Shown here piece by piece: positions 11,383 to 20,402 of a stretch of 64,000 bases of DNA; positions within the stretch are counted from its first letter, which is position 1; each line of letters begins with the position of its first letter. The notes beneath the pieces are model-generated. The model was not told the DNA's origin, did not search any database, and saw nothing but the letters and a program-made list of their open reading frames with translations. The position numbers and the translations under genes were made by a program. The DNA is from JACRCG01 sp964524835 (lineage in GTDB: Bacteria; Desulfobacterota; Desulfuromonadia; Geobacterales; Pseudopelobacteraceae), in NCBI GenBank assembly GCA_964524835.1, contig CAZGEG010000004.1, positions 62,001-126,000 on the forward strand, in the 5' to 3' direction.

Positions 11383-11436
11383 GCAAGTTTTCAATTGAAT
11401 TTTCAAGACCCCGGAAAAACCGGGAAGCCAGGCTCT

Positions 11437-12696
11437 CTAAACGGACAGCATCGCGTCAGAAAGCCCCAGATCGGCAACTGGTCCCATGACTTCCAGATGA
11501 AGAAACTCGTTCCGGATCAGTTCCTGTGACACCCTTTGGATATCGGTGCTGGTGACCGCATCGTAATTGGCGACAACATCCTCAATGGACTGCTGTTTTT
11601 GCAGATATATTTCGTTTTTGGCCAGACGGGTCATCAGACTGTCGCTGCTTTCAAGCGACATGAGGGTCTTGCCCTTCAGCTGTTCCCTGGCGGCGTCAAG
11701 TTCGTCCCGAGGCACCTCTTCGGCGACAAGCCGCGACATCTCACGCTGCGCAATATCGAGTACTTCGAGGCAATGTCCTTTTTCGGTGCCGGCGTACACG
11801 ACCAGCGCCCCGGAGTCGGCATGGGATATTATGTAGGAGTAGACCGAATACGACAATCCTTTCTTCTCGCGAATTTCCTGAAACAGCCGTGAACTCATTC
11901 CCCCACCCAGAATCGTCGTCAACAGGAACAGAGCATAACGATCCTGGTGATCATACCGGAGCGAACGTGTGCCGAGGCAGACCAGGGCCTGCTCCATTTC
12001 CCGCTCGATAAGGTTCACTTTTTTATCGGCAGGGGGGAAGATATCACTTACCTGGGGCTGCCACTGTGAATCAAGGTTAGAGAAAAGCGGCGCCAGAATG
12101 GCAACCAGCTCATCGTGCCGCACATTGCCTGCCGCCGCAATGATAATATCCTGTGGACGATAGCGGCTGACCTTGTGCGACAGGATCGCGGTTCGGGACA
12201 GGCCGGCAATCGTCTCTTCGCTTCCCAGAACCGGCATGCCGAGCAGCTGACCCCTCCAGAAGTTCTGATGAAAGCGGTCATGGATGTACTCTTCGGGAGC
12301 ATCATCTCTCATCTTGATTTCCTGAAGCACAACCTTGCGCTCCCGCTCGATTTCATCCGCCGGGAAGGTGGAATTCAGAAAAATATCGGCCAGCAGATCG
12401 GCGGCCCGGGGCATAAATTTTGCCAGGACCTTGGCGTAATAACAGACATACTCATGCCCGGTAAAGGCATTCAGAATCCCCCCCATTGAGTCGATCTCAC
12501 GGGTAATCTGGTGAGCACTGCGGCGTTTTGTTCCCTTGAACAGCATATGTTCAATAAAATGCGCAACGCCGTTATTTTCTGGTGCTTCATGACGGGTGCC
12601 GTTGGCAACCCAGATGCCGGTTGTTACCGTGTGCATGTAGCCGATGTTCTGAGTGACGATGCGGACGCCGTTATCGAGTGTTGTTGTAGTAATCAT
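11437..12696 (-). CDS. M16 family zinc peptidase (YmxG/PqqL-like)
   Basis: This 419-residue protein has the inverted zinc motif HFIEH at residues 46-50 and the downstream RERKVVLQEI glutamate region, which define M16 peptidases (mitochondrial processing peptidase/insulinase relatives). The second half holds the R/Y region of the inactive-like domain (SSRLFQEIREKKGLSYSVYSY). No signal peptide is seen, so it is probably cytoplasmic. It lies upstream of the pyr promoter on the same strand and appears separately transcribed. Confidence 0.93.
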   Translation of the reverse strand: MITTTTLDNGVRIVTQNIGYMHTVTTGIWVANGTRHEAPENNGVAHFIEHMLFKGTKRRSAHQITREIDSMGGILNAFTGHEYVCYYAKVLAKFMPRAADLLADIFLNSTFPADEIERERKVVLQEIKMRDDAPEEYIHDRFHQNFWRGQLLGMPVLGSEETIAGLSRTAILSHKVSRYRPQDIIIAAAGNVRHDELVAILAPLFSNLDSQWQPQVSDIFPPADKKVNLIEREMEQALVCLGTRSLRYDHQDRYALFLLTTILGGGMSSRLFQEIREKKGLSYSVYSYIISHADSGALVVYAGTEKGHCLEVLDIAQREMSRLVAEEVPRDELDAAREQLKGKTLMSLESSDSLMTRLAKNEIYLQKQQSIEDVVANYDAVTSTDIQRVSQELIRNEFLHLEVMGPVADLGLSDAMLSV

Positions 12697-12962
12697 CTGC
12701 TGATCATACCCTAGTTTTCTGCTAATTCAACCAAAAACAGAGCTGAAGAAATTTAAAACCTTCGCAAAAATCGGCTGAGTATTTTTATTCATAATTAATT
12801 TATCTAAAAGATTCCGATTCTGTAGTCAGCAATAATAAGCATGACAAACGTAAAATTTTACTGTAAATAAAATATTACTGCTTTTCATGCGACGTTTCGC
12901 AATTGTATGTATACATCGGCAAGACGGTTGGCCGACCGCTATCCAGGATCTTTAATAAATGG
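12697..12962. other. AT-rich intergenic region upstream of sucC
   Basis: No gene is recognised. The stretch is AT-rich and holds a 10-bp perfect palindrome ATGTATACAT near 12907-12916 whose significance is unclear. The sucC promoter/operator follows at 12963. Confidence 0.5.
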
Positions 12963-13003
12963 TTGACATTAAACGCCCAAAGGAATAATTGGTAATACCA
13001 AGC
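12963..13003 (+). promoter_or_regulatory. sucC promoter with LldR/PdhR-type operator
   Basis: TTGACA (12963-12968) is followed after exactly 17 bp by TAATTGGTAATACCAAG. The TTGGTAATACCAA palindrome matches the TTGGTNNNACCAA form used by PdhR/LldR regulators of the FadR GntR subfamily and overlaps the expected -10. The same layout occurs before lldP at 18299. The match extends further into an ACCTG plus TATT-rich tail. Confidence 0.75.
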
Positions 13004-13117
13004 TTTATAACCTGATTATATTATTGTATAGACCTGCAGGTAGCCGCAACCATTTATCCCACTTTTTTTACATCCAGATGCAAGGATATACGAAAGATCA
13101 GAACAGGAGCCTTTCCC

Positions 13118-14284
13118 ATGAATATTCACGAATACCAGGCAAAAGCAATCTTGAGAAAGTTTGGCGTGCCGGTCCCCGACGGACACGTCTGCTACAACAG
13201 CGCCGGCGCCCGCGAATGGGCCAAGCGCCTGGGTGACGGTCCCTGGGTCGTCAAGGCGCAGATCCATGCCGGCGGTCGCGGCAAGGGGGGCGGCGTAAAA
13301 CTGGCACGAACACCCGATGAAGTCCGCAACATCTCACGCGAGATGCTCGGCATGATCCTCCGCACCCACCAAACCGGGGAGGAAGGAAAGCTGGTTACCC
13401 GCGTCCTGGTCGAAAAAGGGTGCAACATCGCCAACGAACTCTACGTCAGCCTGCTGGTTGACCGCGCCACCTCCAAGGTCACCGTCATGGCCTCCACCGA
13501 GGGGGGGATGGATATCGAAGAAGTTGCCGCCAACACCCCCGAAAAGATCTTCGTCGAAGTTATAGACCCTCTGGTCGGACTCACAGCCTTCCAATGCCGC
13601 AACATCGCTTCCAGCCTTGGGCTGACCGGCAAACTGGTCGGCAAGGCCGTTGCAGCGCTTGAAGGACTCTATAAAACTTTCATGGCCTGTGACTGTTCCC
13701 TGCTGGAAATAAACCCACTGGTAGTCACTGCCGAAAACGAACTGCTGGCGCTGGATGCCAAATTCGGATTTGACGACAATGCCATCTTCCGACATCCGAA
13801 AATTGCCGACATGCGTGACTACGACGAAGAAGATCCCAAGGAGATCGAGGCATCCCAGTTTGACCTCTCCTACATCTCCCTGAGCGGAAACATAGGCTGC
13901 CTCGTCAACGGCGCAGGTTTAGCCATGGCCACCATGGACATCATCAAGCATTACGGCGGCGATCCGGCCAACTTCCTTGACGTAGGGGGCGGCGCCACCA
14001 TCGAGCGCGTTACCGAAGCCTTCAAGATCATTCTCTCCGACAAACACGTCAAAGGGATTCTGGTCAACATCTTCGGCGGCATCATGAAATGCGACATCAT
14101 TGCCACCGGAGTTGTCGCTGCAGCCCGCCAGGTGTCGCTGAACGTTCCCCTGGTGGTACGCCTTGAGGGGACGAACGTCGAGCAGGGCAAGCAGATCCTG
14201 GCCGAAAGCGGTCTGGATATTGTCGCCGCCGATGGAATGGCCGATGCAGCTCAAAAAATTGTCCAGGCCGTGGCAGCCTGCTAA
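13118..14284 (+). CDS. sucC: succinyl-CoA synthetase beta subunit
   Basis: SucC with SucD interconverts succinyl-CoA and succinate with ATP or GTP formation in the TCA cycle. The 388-residue protein begins MNIHEYQAKAILRKFGVPVP and contains the ATP-grasp GGRGKGGGVKLA loop and C-terminal FLDVGGGAT and NIFGGI motifs. AGGAG precedes the ATG at a normal distance. The long leader carries an operator shared with lldP, suggesting that expression is tied to lactate use. Confidence 0.98.
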   Translation: MNIHEYQAKAILRKFGVPVPDGHVCYNSAGAREWAKRLGDGPWVVKAQIHAGGRGKGGGVKLARTPDEVRNISREMLGMILRTHQTGEEGKLVTRVLVEKGCNIANELYVSLLVDRATSKVTVMASTEGGMDIEEVAANTPEKIFVEVIDPLVGLTAFQCRNIASSLGLTGKLVGKAVAALEGLYKTFMACDCSLLEINPLVVTAENELLALDAKFGFDDNAIFRHPKIADMRDYDEEDPKEIEASQFDLSYISLSGNIGCLVNGAGLAMATMDIIKHYGGDPANFLDVGGGATIERVTEAFKIILSDKHVKGILVNIFGGIMKCDIIATGVVAAARQVSLNVPLVVRLEGTNVEQGKQILAESGLDIVAADGMADAAQKIVQAVAAC

Positions 14285-14297
14285 AGGAGATACGTAC

Positions 14298-15170
14298 ATG
14301 AGCATTCTGATCGATAAGAATACCAGGGTAATCACGCAGGGGATCACCGGCGCGACCGGCCTCTTTCATGCGCAAGGCGCCCGAGAATACGGCACCCTGA
14401 TGGTCGGCGGTGTAACTCCCGGCAAAGGCGGCACAGTTATAGATGGTTTCCCGGTATTCGATACCGTCAAGGAAGCGGTTGAACAAACCGGCGCCACCGC
14501 CACCGTCATTTACGTTCCACCGCCATTCGCGGCCGACTCCATCATGGAAGCGGTCGATGCCGGCATGGATATGGTCTGCTGTATCACCGAGGGGATTCCT
14601 GTCCTTGATATGGTCAAGGTAAAACACTTCATGAAGGGAAAAAAAACCCGACTGATCGGCCCTAACTGCCCCGGCGTTATTACCCCCGGAGAATGCAAAA
14701 TCGGCATCATGCCCGGCTACATTCACAAGCCGGGCAGGGTCGGTGTCGTGTCGCGCTCCGGCACGCTCACCTATGAAGCGGTCTGGCAACTCACCTGTCT
14801 CGGCATGGGACAATCGACCTGCGTCGGCATCGGCGGTGACCCGGTCAACGGCACCAACCATCTTGATGTCCTGCGCCTTTTTCAGGCTGATCCGGACACC
14901 GATGCGGTCATCATGATCGGCGAGATCGGCGGCACCTCCGAAGAAGAGGCGGCGCGATTCGTCAAAGAATATATGACAAAGCCCGTAGCTGCCTACATCG
15001 CAGGTGTTACCGCCCCTCCCGGCAAGCGCATGGGACATGCCGGCGCGATCATTTCGGGCGGCAAGGGCACGGCCACTGAAAAAGTTGCAATTCTAAAAGA
15101 GTGCGGCATTAGCGTCGCCGCCAGCCCGGCCGAGATGGCCCAGGCGCTGATGAAAGTGTATAAGCCTTAG
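14298..15170 (+). CDS. sucD: succinyl-CoA synthetase alpha subunit
   Basis: This 290-residue CoA-binding and phospho-histidine subunit begins MSILIDKNTRVITQGITGATG. It has the GPNCPG motif and the active-site MGHAGAIISGG segment whose His is phosphorylated. It follows sucC by 13 bp with AAAGGAG as ribosome site and ends before a strong terminator. The longer frame from 14163 overlaps sucC and is not the start. Confidence 0.98.
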   Translation: MSILIDKNTRVITQGITGATGLFHAQGAREYGTLMVGGVTPGKGGTVIDGFPVFDTVKEAVEQTGATATVIYVPPPFAADSIMEAVDAGMDMVCCITEGIPVLDMVKVKHFMKGKKTRLIGPNCPGVITPGECKIGIMPGYIHKPGRVGVVSRSGTLTYEAVWQLTCLGMGQSTCVGIGGDPVNGTNHLDVLRLFQADPDTDAVIMIGEIGGTSEEEAARFVKEYMTKPVAAYIAGVTAPPGKRMGHAGAIISGGKGTATEKVAILKECGISVAASPAEMAQALMKVYKP

Positions 15171-15187
15171 TCAAAGTGCAGCATGCA

Positions 15188-15227
15188 AAAATCAAAGAGG
15201 CGACCGAAAGGCCGCCTCTTTGATTTT
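15188..15227 (+). terminator. terminator after sucCD
   Basis: A perfect 15-bp stem, AAAATCAAAGAGGCG with CGCCTCTTTGATTTT, encloses a 10-nt loop 17 bp after the sucD stop. Its A and T ends make it usable from both sides. Confidence 0.93.
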
Positions 15228-15289
15228 CATGAATCAGTGAAAAATCACCTGTTATGATTGATCTTGTTATCAACCCTTTTCAATGAGGA

Positions 15290-15395
15290 CTCACAGGGCC
15301 TAAAGAAGAAGTGGGCCGAAGGCCGGATGAGGGGACAGCAATGCAAATACATCCACGTCTCACCCTAACCCACTCCCTCCTGGAGAAGTAACTAT
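15290..15395. repeat. candidate REP-like dispersed repeat
   Basis: This region contains GTGGGCCGAAGGCCGGATGAG, a small GGCC-GAA-GGCC hairpin, and then CTCACCCTAACCCACTCCC. These phrases belong to a repeat type seen scattered between genes in many proteobacteria. It lies just after the 3' end of the lutBA fusion gene. Only one copy of this form is seen here, so the assignment rests on resemblance. Confidence 0.45.
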
Positions 15396-15400
15396 TTTGA

Positions 15401-17536
15401 TTATCTATCCAACTGTTCTGCCAGAAGCTCAACCGTATGCCTGACCTTAATATCCGCTCCATCCTGATCCATCCCCCCCCTGATCTGCATGACGCAGCCG
15501 GGACAGTCCATCGCTACGGTCGGAGCACCGGTATCCTTGATGTTCCTGAGCTTGCGCTGAAGTATCGGTGCGGATATCTCCGGCAGCTTGAGGGAATATG
15601 ACCCGCCCATGCCACAGCAGGTATCGCACTCGAACATCTCGGCCAGCTCATATCCCGCTTTCTGCAGCAGTTCCCGCGGCTGCTCCGAAACCTTCAGCGT
15701 CCGCTTCAGATGACAGGAATCATGGTAGGTAATCTTGCCCAGTTTCTGCCCCTCTTTCAACGACAACCGCCCCACATCCACCAACTTCGTAACGAGAGTT
15801 GAAAAATCCACCGTTTTCCCGGCCAGCTCCATTGCCCGGGGAATCCATTCGGTCCACCCAAGGCTTTCAAAGGTGCTGATAAATTCATGCTGGAGAGCCA
15901 CGGTACAGGTCGGACAGGCGGAGATCACATAAGTTGCATCCACGCTCAACAGGGCCTTGATATTGTCAACAGCGTTGCCTGCTGCGGTTTCATACGCGCC
16001 GTTGTAGCGTGCCGGGGCTCCGCAACATGTCTGTTCCTCAGGGAAAATGACCTCGATGCCGGCCTTGTTCATTATCTTTACCAGGGCCTCACCCTGCTCC
16101 GGGTAGGCAAAATCGATCAGGCAGCCGGCGTAGAAAACCGCTTTCTCCTCCAGTTTCGGTTGCTGAATCTTTTTGAATCGGTCCCTGAACGGCTCGGCCG
16201 CGATGGCGGGCAGACTGCGGCCGTCGGTAAGGTCGGCCAGGAACAACGGCAGGTGACGGATGAATTTACCCGACGTAAACGGCTTGCCGGCGATTGATGC
16301 CGCCCGCAGCATGCCGTGGAACAGCTTGCGGTTGTTCACTACGGAATAGATCGTCTTCTGCAACAGCGGCACCCCCTGTTCCAGCACCAGCCGCCTCCGG
16401 AGTTCCATGATCAGTTCCGGAATGTCAATTTTTCCGGGACAGACATCCTTGCAAGCACCACACTGGATGCAGAGCCCCTGGATATCTTCGGATTTTTTCA
16501 GTTCATCGAACCAGGCGGTCAGGATCGTACCGATGCCACCGGTATAGACTTTGCCGAAGACATGACCACCCACCAGCCTGAATACTGGACAGACGTTCAG
16601 GCAGGATGCACAGCGGATGCACTGCAGCGCCTGTTTAAATTTTGGATCGGCAGCCATCTCGGAGCGGCGGTTGTCCATCAGTATGATATGCAGATCCTTC
16701 ATTGATCCATCCGTATTCGGAGATGGACCGGTGATGATCGAGACATAGCTGGTCAGCAGCTGGGCTGTGGCGCTCCGGGGAAGTGCTTTAAGAATCGTGG
16801 CGACATCGGTATAATTTTCGATCAGTTTTTCGATGCCGACCAGCGCGATGTGGATTTTCGGTAGTGACGTTACCAGGCGGGCATTCCCTTCGTTGGTCAT
16901 CAGGACGATACTGCCGGTTTCCGCGACGGCGATGTTCCCGCCGGAAATCCCCATATCGGCGGCCAGGAAGGCGGGACGCAGCTGTTCGCGGGCAACCTTG
17001 ACGAGACGCGGTATATCGGAGGTCAGCCGTTCGTTGATTTCCTTGCTGAACAGGTCGGAGACCTCCTCCTTGGTCATGTGAATGGCCGGCATGACCATGT
17101 GCGAGGGGGTCTGCCCGGCCAGCTGGATAATCCATTCTCCCAGGTCGGTTTCCCCGACTTCGATTCCGGCCTTTTCCAGATAGGGATTGAGGTGAATCTC
17201 TTCCGTCGCCATCGACTTCGATTTTACTACGGTTTTGACGTTGTGGTCCTGCGCGACCTTCAGGATGTACTCCCTGACTTTGGCCGGATCGTTCGTTCTG
17301 AAAACAGTGGCGCCGCTCGCTTCGGCATTCCGGGTGAACTGTTCGGAAAGTTCTTCAAGGTGCGATGCCGCATACGATTTCAGTTCGGCTATTCTCCCGC
17401 GCAGCTCCTCGAAGTCGATTCCCTCATACGCCTTGGCGCGGTTTACCTTGTACGCTTCGGAGAACTTGCCGAGCGCCCCGGTCAGGTTGGCGTTGTTGAT
17501 GGCCCGATGGACCGATTCCTTGAATTCATTTCCCAT
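15401..17536 (-). CDS. L-lactate oxidation iron-sulfur protein, LutB-LutA fusion
   Basis: The 711-residue protein joins a LutB-like part (DUF162/LUD domain, then ferredoxin motifs CIRCASCLNVCP and CIQCGACKDVCPGK) to a LutA-like part with two CCG domains (CCGAPARYNGAYE and CCGMGGSYSLK). In Bacillus, LutA, LutB and LutC are separate proteins that oxidise L-lactate to pyruvate. Here A and B are fused. Its ATG overlaps the lutC stop as TAATG, so the two are coupled. A run of eight G in the sense strand (15473-15480) lies near the 3' end. Confidence 0.93.
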   Translation of the reverse strand: MGNEFKESVHRAINNANLTGALGKFSEAYKVNRAKAYEGIDFEELRGRIAELKSYAASHLEELSEQFTRNAEASGATVFRTNDPAKVREYILKVAQDHNVKTVVKSKSMATEEIHLNPYLEKAGIEVGETDLGEWIIQLAGQTPSHMVMPAIHMTKEEVSDLFSKEINERLTSDIPRLVKVAREQLRPAFLAADMGISGGNIAVAETGSIVLMTNEGNARLVTSLPKIHIALVGIEKLIENYTDVATILKALPRSATAQLLTSYVSIITGPSPNTDGSMKDLHIILMDNRRSEMAADPKFKQALQCIRCASCLNVCPVFRLVGGHVFGKVYTGGIGTILTAWFDELKKSEDIQGLCIQCGACKDVCPGKIDIPELIMELRRRLVLEQGVPLLQKTIYSVVNNRKLFHGMLRAASIAGKPFTSGKFIRHLPLFLADLTDGRSLPAIAAEPFRDRFKKIQQPKLEEKAVFYAGCLIDFAYPEQGEALVKIMNKAGIEVIFPEEQTCCGAPARYNGAYETAAGNAVDNIKALLSVDATYVISACPTCTVALQHEFISTFESLGWTEWIPRAMELAGKTVDFSTLVTKLVDVGRLSLKEGQKLGKITYHDSCHLKRTLKVSEQPRELLQKAGYELAEMFECDTCCGMGGSYSLKLPEISAPILQRKLRNIKDTGAPTVAMDCPGCVMQIRGGMDQDGADIKVRHTVELLAEQLDR

Positions 17537-18084
17537 TAGACCCCACCTCCCAGCTCATCGACAAAAACAATAACCAGCCGTTCCGGTCCATGCACCCCGA
17601 TCGTCAATACCCGCTCAATGTCGGCGGTCCGGCTAGGCCCGGTGATCATGGCGAGGTACGCGCACTCTTTCGGATTAACCTTTGACAGCAGTGCAGGCAT
17701 ATCGGGAAGGATTCCGGACGTCGGCACGAGAGCAATGTGAATGGTGGATAGAGACGACACCAGGCGCTGTTCTATCGCGGTAGAATTCTGGGCCAGTGAG
17801 CCGGTATCCGCCAGTGCCCACTCCATCTGGCTTATGCCGAACCTGGCTTCCGCTGCCGTTTCGCGCGTAACCTCAAACGACAAGCCGACAATACCCACCA
17901 GCGCATTCCGGTCCATGCCGTTAAGGAAGGAACTATCAGCCCAGAGAGCGGTGCCCTGCGGAGTGTCGGCCAATCCTTCCCGCTGCAGAAAAGCAAACAT
18001 CCAGGCAAGTGCCTCGTTCTTGGCCGTAAAGCGATAGACCTCGGCGCTGACCGTTTCCGCCCTGGCTTTGAATTGCTCATACAT
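17536..18084 (-). CDS. lutC: LutC/YkgG family lactate utilization protein
   Basis: This 182-residue LUD/DUF162 domain protein has the family hallmarks TGSLAQNST and MITGPSRTADIERVLTIGVHGPERL near the C terminus. It works with the LutBA fusion encoded immediately downstream. GGAGG precedes ATG 18084. It is divergent from lldP across a 362-bp region that contains the lactate operator. Confidence 0.93.
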   Translation of the reverse strand: MYEQFKARAETVSAEVYRFTAKNEALAWMFAFLQREGLADTPQGTALWADSSFLNGMDRNALVGIVGLSFEVTRETAAEARFGISQMEWALADTGSLAQNSTAIEQRLVSSLSTIHIALVPTSGILPDMPALLSKVNPKECAYLAMITGPSRTADIERVLTIGVHGPERLVIVFVDELGGGV

Positions 18085-18298
18085 AGTGATATCCTCCCCT
18101 ATCCTGCCTCGTTATGACCCTATGTTTCATACTGCTGAAAAAAGGTTTTGTTATAGCCGCTGCCGGCTCATTTGATTCAAACAAAATAGCTATCAACCAA
18201 AAACTGCAAAACAAATTTGTATAACCACATTACATCCCACCCTATTTCATCTCCATGCCCCTTGTCAACAGGCTTTTTAACAGGTAACAAAAAAATGC
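18085..18298. other. lutC-lldP divergent intergenic region
   Basis: No gene is seen. The AT-rich stretch must contain the lutC promoter on the - strand, which I could not place confidently. The lldP promoter and operator occupy the right-hand part, from 18299. Confidence 0.5.
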
Positions 18299-18340
18299 TT
18301 GACAGCTTTTTTTAAAACACGTAATTGGTAATACAAGTTT
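18299..18340 (+). promoter_or_regulatory. lldP promoter with LldR/PdhR-type operator
   Basis: TTGACA (18299-18304), 17 bp, then TAATTGGTAATACAAG. This is the sucC promoter arrangement at 12963 with one C missing from the right half-site. Downstream similarity continues (TTTA...A-ACCTG-TT-TATT), showing that the two promoters are related and not just chance palindromes. The operator would cover the -10. Confidence 0.75.
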
Positions 18341-18446
18341 ACAGAACCTGTTTTTATTTTATAATATACGGATTATACCACTGGCCCTGAGCAAATATAT
18401 ACACGCAGCATTTATTTACCCCCCTGGAATGGAAAGGAGAAATATC

Positions 18447-20399
18447 ATGCCCTGGATTCAAACGTACACCCCTGCAGCAGGAAGTCTCGGACTGTCGGCA
18501 CTGGTTGCCGCCATCCCGCTCGTCGTAATCTTTGTCTGTCTCGCCGTCCTGAAAATGAAGGCCCACAAGGCCGGCCCCCTGGCCGTTGCCTCGGCGATCG
18601 GCATTGCCATTGCCGTCTGGGGGATGCCGGCCAAACTGGCCGGTCTCGCTTTTGCCCAGGGCGCCGCCTTTGGACTTTTCCCGGTTTTCTACATCGTCAT
18701 CACCACTCTGTTTCTCTACAACATCACCGTCAAGGGAGGACAGTTCGAAATCATCAGGGCATCGCTCGCCGGCGTGACTGGAGACCGTCGCATCCAGGCG
18801 CTGCTGATCGCCTTCTGCTTCGGAGCTTTCATCGAAGGCGCCGCCGGCTTCGGCACACCGGTAGCCATTGCCGGCGCCACTCTGGTCGGTCTTGGTTTCC
18901 GCCCCCTGTATGCAGCCGGCGTCTGCCTGATCGCCAACACCGCCCCGGTCGCCTTCGGAGCCATCGGTATTCCGGTTGTGGCTTTGGCAGGCGTTATGGG
19001 GTATGGCGATGACGGCCTGATGAAGCTTTCCACCATGGTCGGCCGCCAGCTCCCCTTTGTCTCGGTCGTGATCCCTTTCTACGTAATCTTGGTCATGGCC
19101 GGCTGGAAAAAGACGATCGAGGTACTTCCTGCCATCATAGTCTGCGGTGTTACCTTTGCCGTTTCCCAGTGGGCCACCGCCAGCTACCTCGGCCCCTACC
19201 TGCCCGACATTACCGCTTCGCTCGCATCAATGGTCGCACTGGTGGCACTTCTGCAGGTCTGGAAACCCAAAGAAACATATGTATTCGACCATGAAACACA
19301 TTCAGGATCGAAGGAGCAGCACCACTATACTGTTGCCGAGGTACTCCGCGCCTGGTCTCCCTACCTTGCCCTGACCGTGATGGTCCTGCTGTGGGGCATC
19401 CCTTCGATCAAGACGCAACTCGACAAGAGCAAAGTTGTTATCACCGTTGCCGGCCTCGACAGTATGATTGTCAAAAAGGTTTCCAAGCCGGAGGATGGCC
19501 TGAAAAAGATTGACGCCGTAAAGACCGAGACTGACAAGCTGCTTGCAATTCTCCCTGCTACCGATCCTAAGCTGGCCGGGGTTATCGTCATGCTGAATGA
19601 ACTGAAGGTATTGGAAGAGAAATTCCTGCCGGTTGAGCAGGGCATGATTGGCAAGGGAGCCGTGCTGACCGACGAGCGCAATGCCGGATTCAATGCCATT
19701 GCCAAGAAAAGTGCCGATATCCAGAAGCTGGTCAAGGACGATCTGGAAAAGAACAAAATCGTCGCCAAAGATCAATTCAAGCCCCTGGGCAAAGCTACCG
19801 CCGATCAGCTGCCGATCAAGCTGCCTGCCAAATACAATTTCAACTTTATGTCCGCCGCAGGTACCGCTATCCTGATAGCCGCCTTCCTCTCGGCGCTTCT
19901 CTGTGGTGTCGGTTTCGGTGATGTCGTCAAACTTGGCGGAAAGACACTCTATGACATGCGTTTTCCTGCGATCACCGTGGCCTCCGTGCTCGGGCTGGCG
20001 TATGTCATGAACGCCTCCGGCATGACCAACTGCCTCGGCCTGGTCTTCACCAAGACCGGTCACTGGTTTCCCTTTATCGCCCCGTTCCTCGGCTGGCTGG
20101 GGGTCTTCCTGACCGGTTCCGACACCTCCAGTAACGTCCTCTTCGGCGGCCTGCAGAAAGCCACCGCAGAACAGCTCGGCCTCGACCCGATCCTGATGGG
20201 TGCAGCCAACACCAGCGGCGGCGTCATGGGCAAGATGATTTCGCCCCAATCGCTAGCCGTCGCTACTGCCGCCTGCGGCATGGTGGGCGAAGAAGGAACG
20301 CTGTTCCGCTTTACCCTGAAACACTCCATCTTCCTTACGGTGATCGTTGGTGTTATCGTGTATCTGCAGGCGTATTACCTGCAGTGGATGATCCCTTAG
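18447..20399 (+). CDS. lldP: L-lactate permease family transporter
   Basis: This 650-residue integral membrane lactate permease has many hydrophobic segments. Conserved features are EGAAGFGTPVAIAGA, ANTAPVAFGAIGIP, GSDTSSNVLFGGLQ and AANTSGGVMGKMISPQS. It starts at ATG 18447 with AAAGGAGA upstream. The protein is about 100 residues longer than E. coli LldP because a hydrophilic, Lys/Glu-rich segment (about residues 320-460) is inserted between membrane segments. It leads an apparent operon with the D-lactate dehydrogenase gene. Confidence 0.95.
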   Translation: MPWIQTYTPAAGSLGLSALVAAIPLVVIFVCLAVLKMKAHKAGPLAVASAIGIAIAVWGMPAKLAGLAFAQGAAFGLFPVFYIVITTLFLYNITVKGGQFEIIRASLAGVTGDRRIQALLIAFCFGAFIEGAAGFGTPVAIAGATLVGLGFRPLYAAGVCLIANTAPVAFGAIGIPVVALAGVMGYGDDGLMKLSTMVGRQLPFVSVVIPFYVILVMAGWKKTIEVLPAIIVCGVTFAVSQWATASYLGPYLPDITASLASMVALVALLQVWKPKETYVFDHETHSGSKEQHHYTVAEVLRAWSPYLALTVMVLLWGIPSIKTQLDKSKVVITVAGLDSMIVKKVSKPEDGLKKIDAVKTETDKLLAILPATDPKLAGVIVMLNELKVLEEKFLPVEQGMIGKGAVLTDERNAGFNAIAKKSADIQKLVKDDLEKNKIVAKDQFKPLGKATADQLPIKLPAKYNFNFMSAAGTAILIAAFLSALLCGVGFGDVVKLGGKTLYDMRFPAITVASVLGLAYVMNASGMTNCLGLVFTKTGHWFPFIAPFLGWLGVFLTGSDTSSNVLFGGLQKATAEQLGLDPILMGAANTSGGVMGKMISPQSLAVATAACGMVGEEGTLFRFTLKHSIFLTVIVGVIVYLQAYYLQWMIP

Positions 20400-20402
20400 C
20401 GG

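Noticed and set aside
12905..12916. ATGTATACAT palindrome upstream of sucC as a second operator
   Set aside because: Single short palindrome in AT-rich DNA, not repeated at lldP.
14097..15038. 313-codon open frame opposite sucC/sucD
   Set aside because: Shadow frame; both succinyl-CoA synthetase genes are certain.
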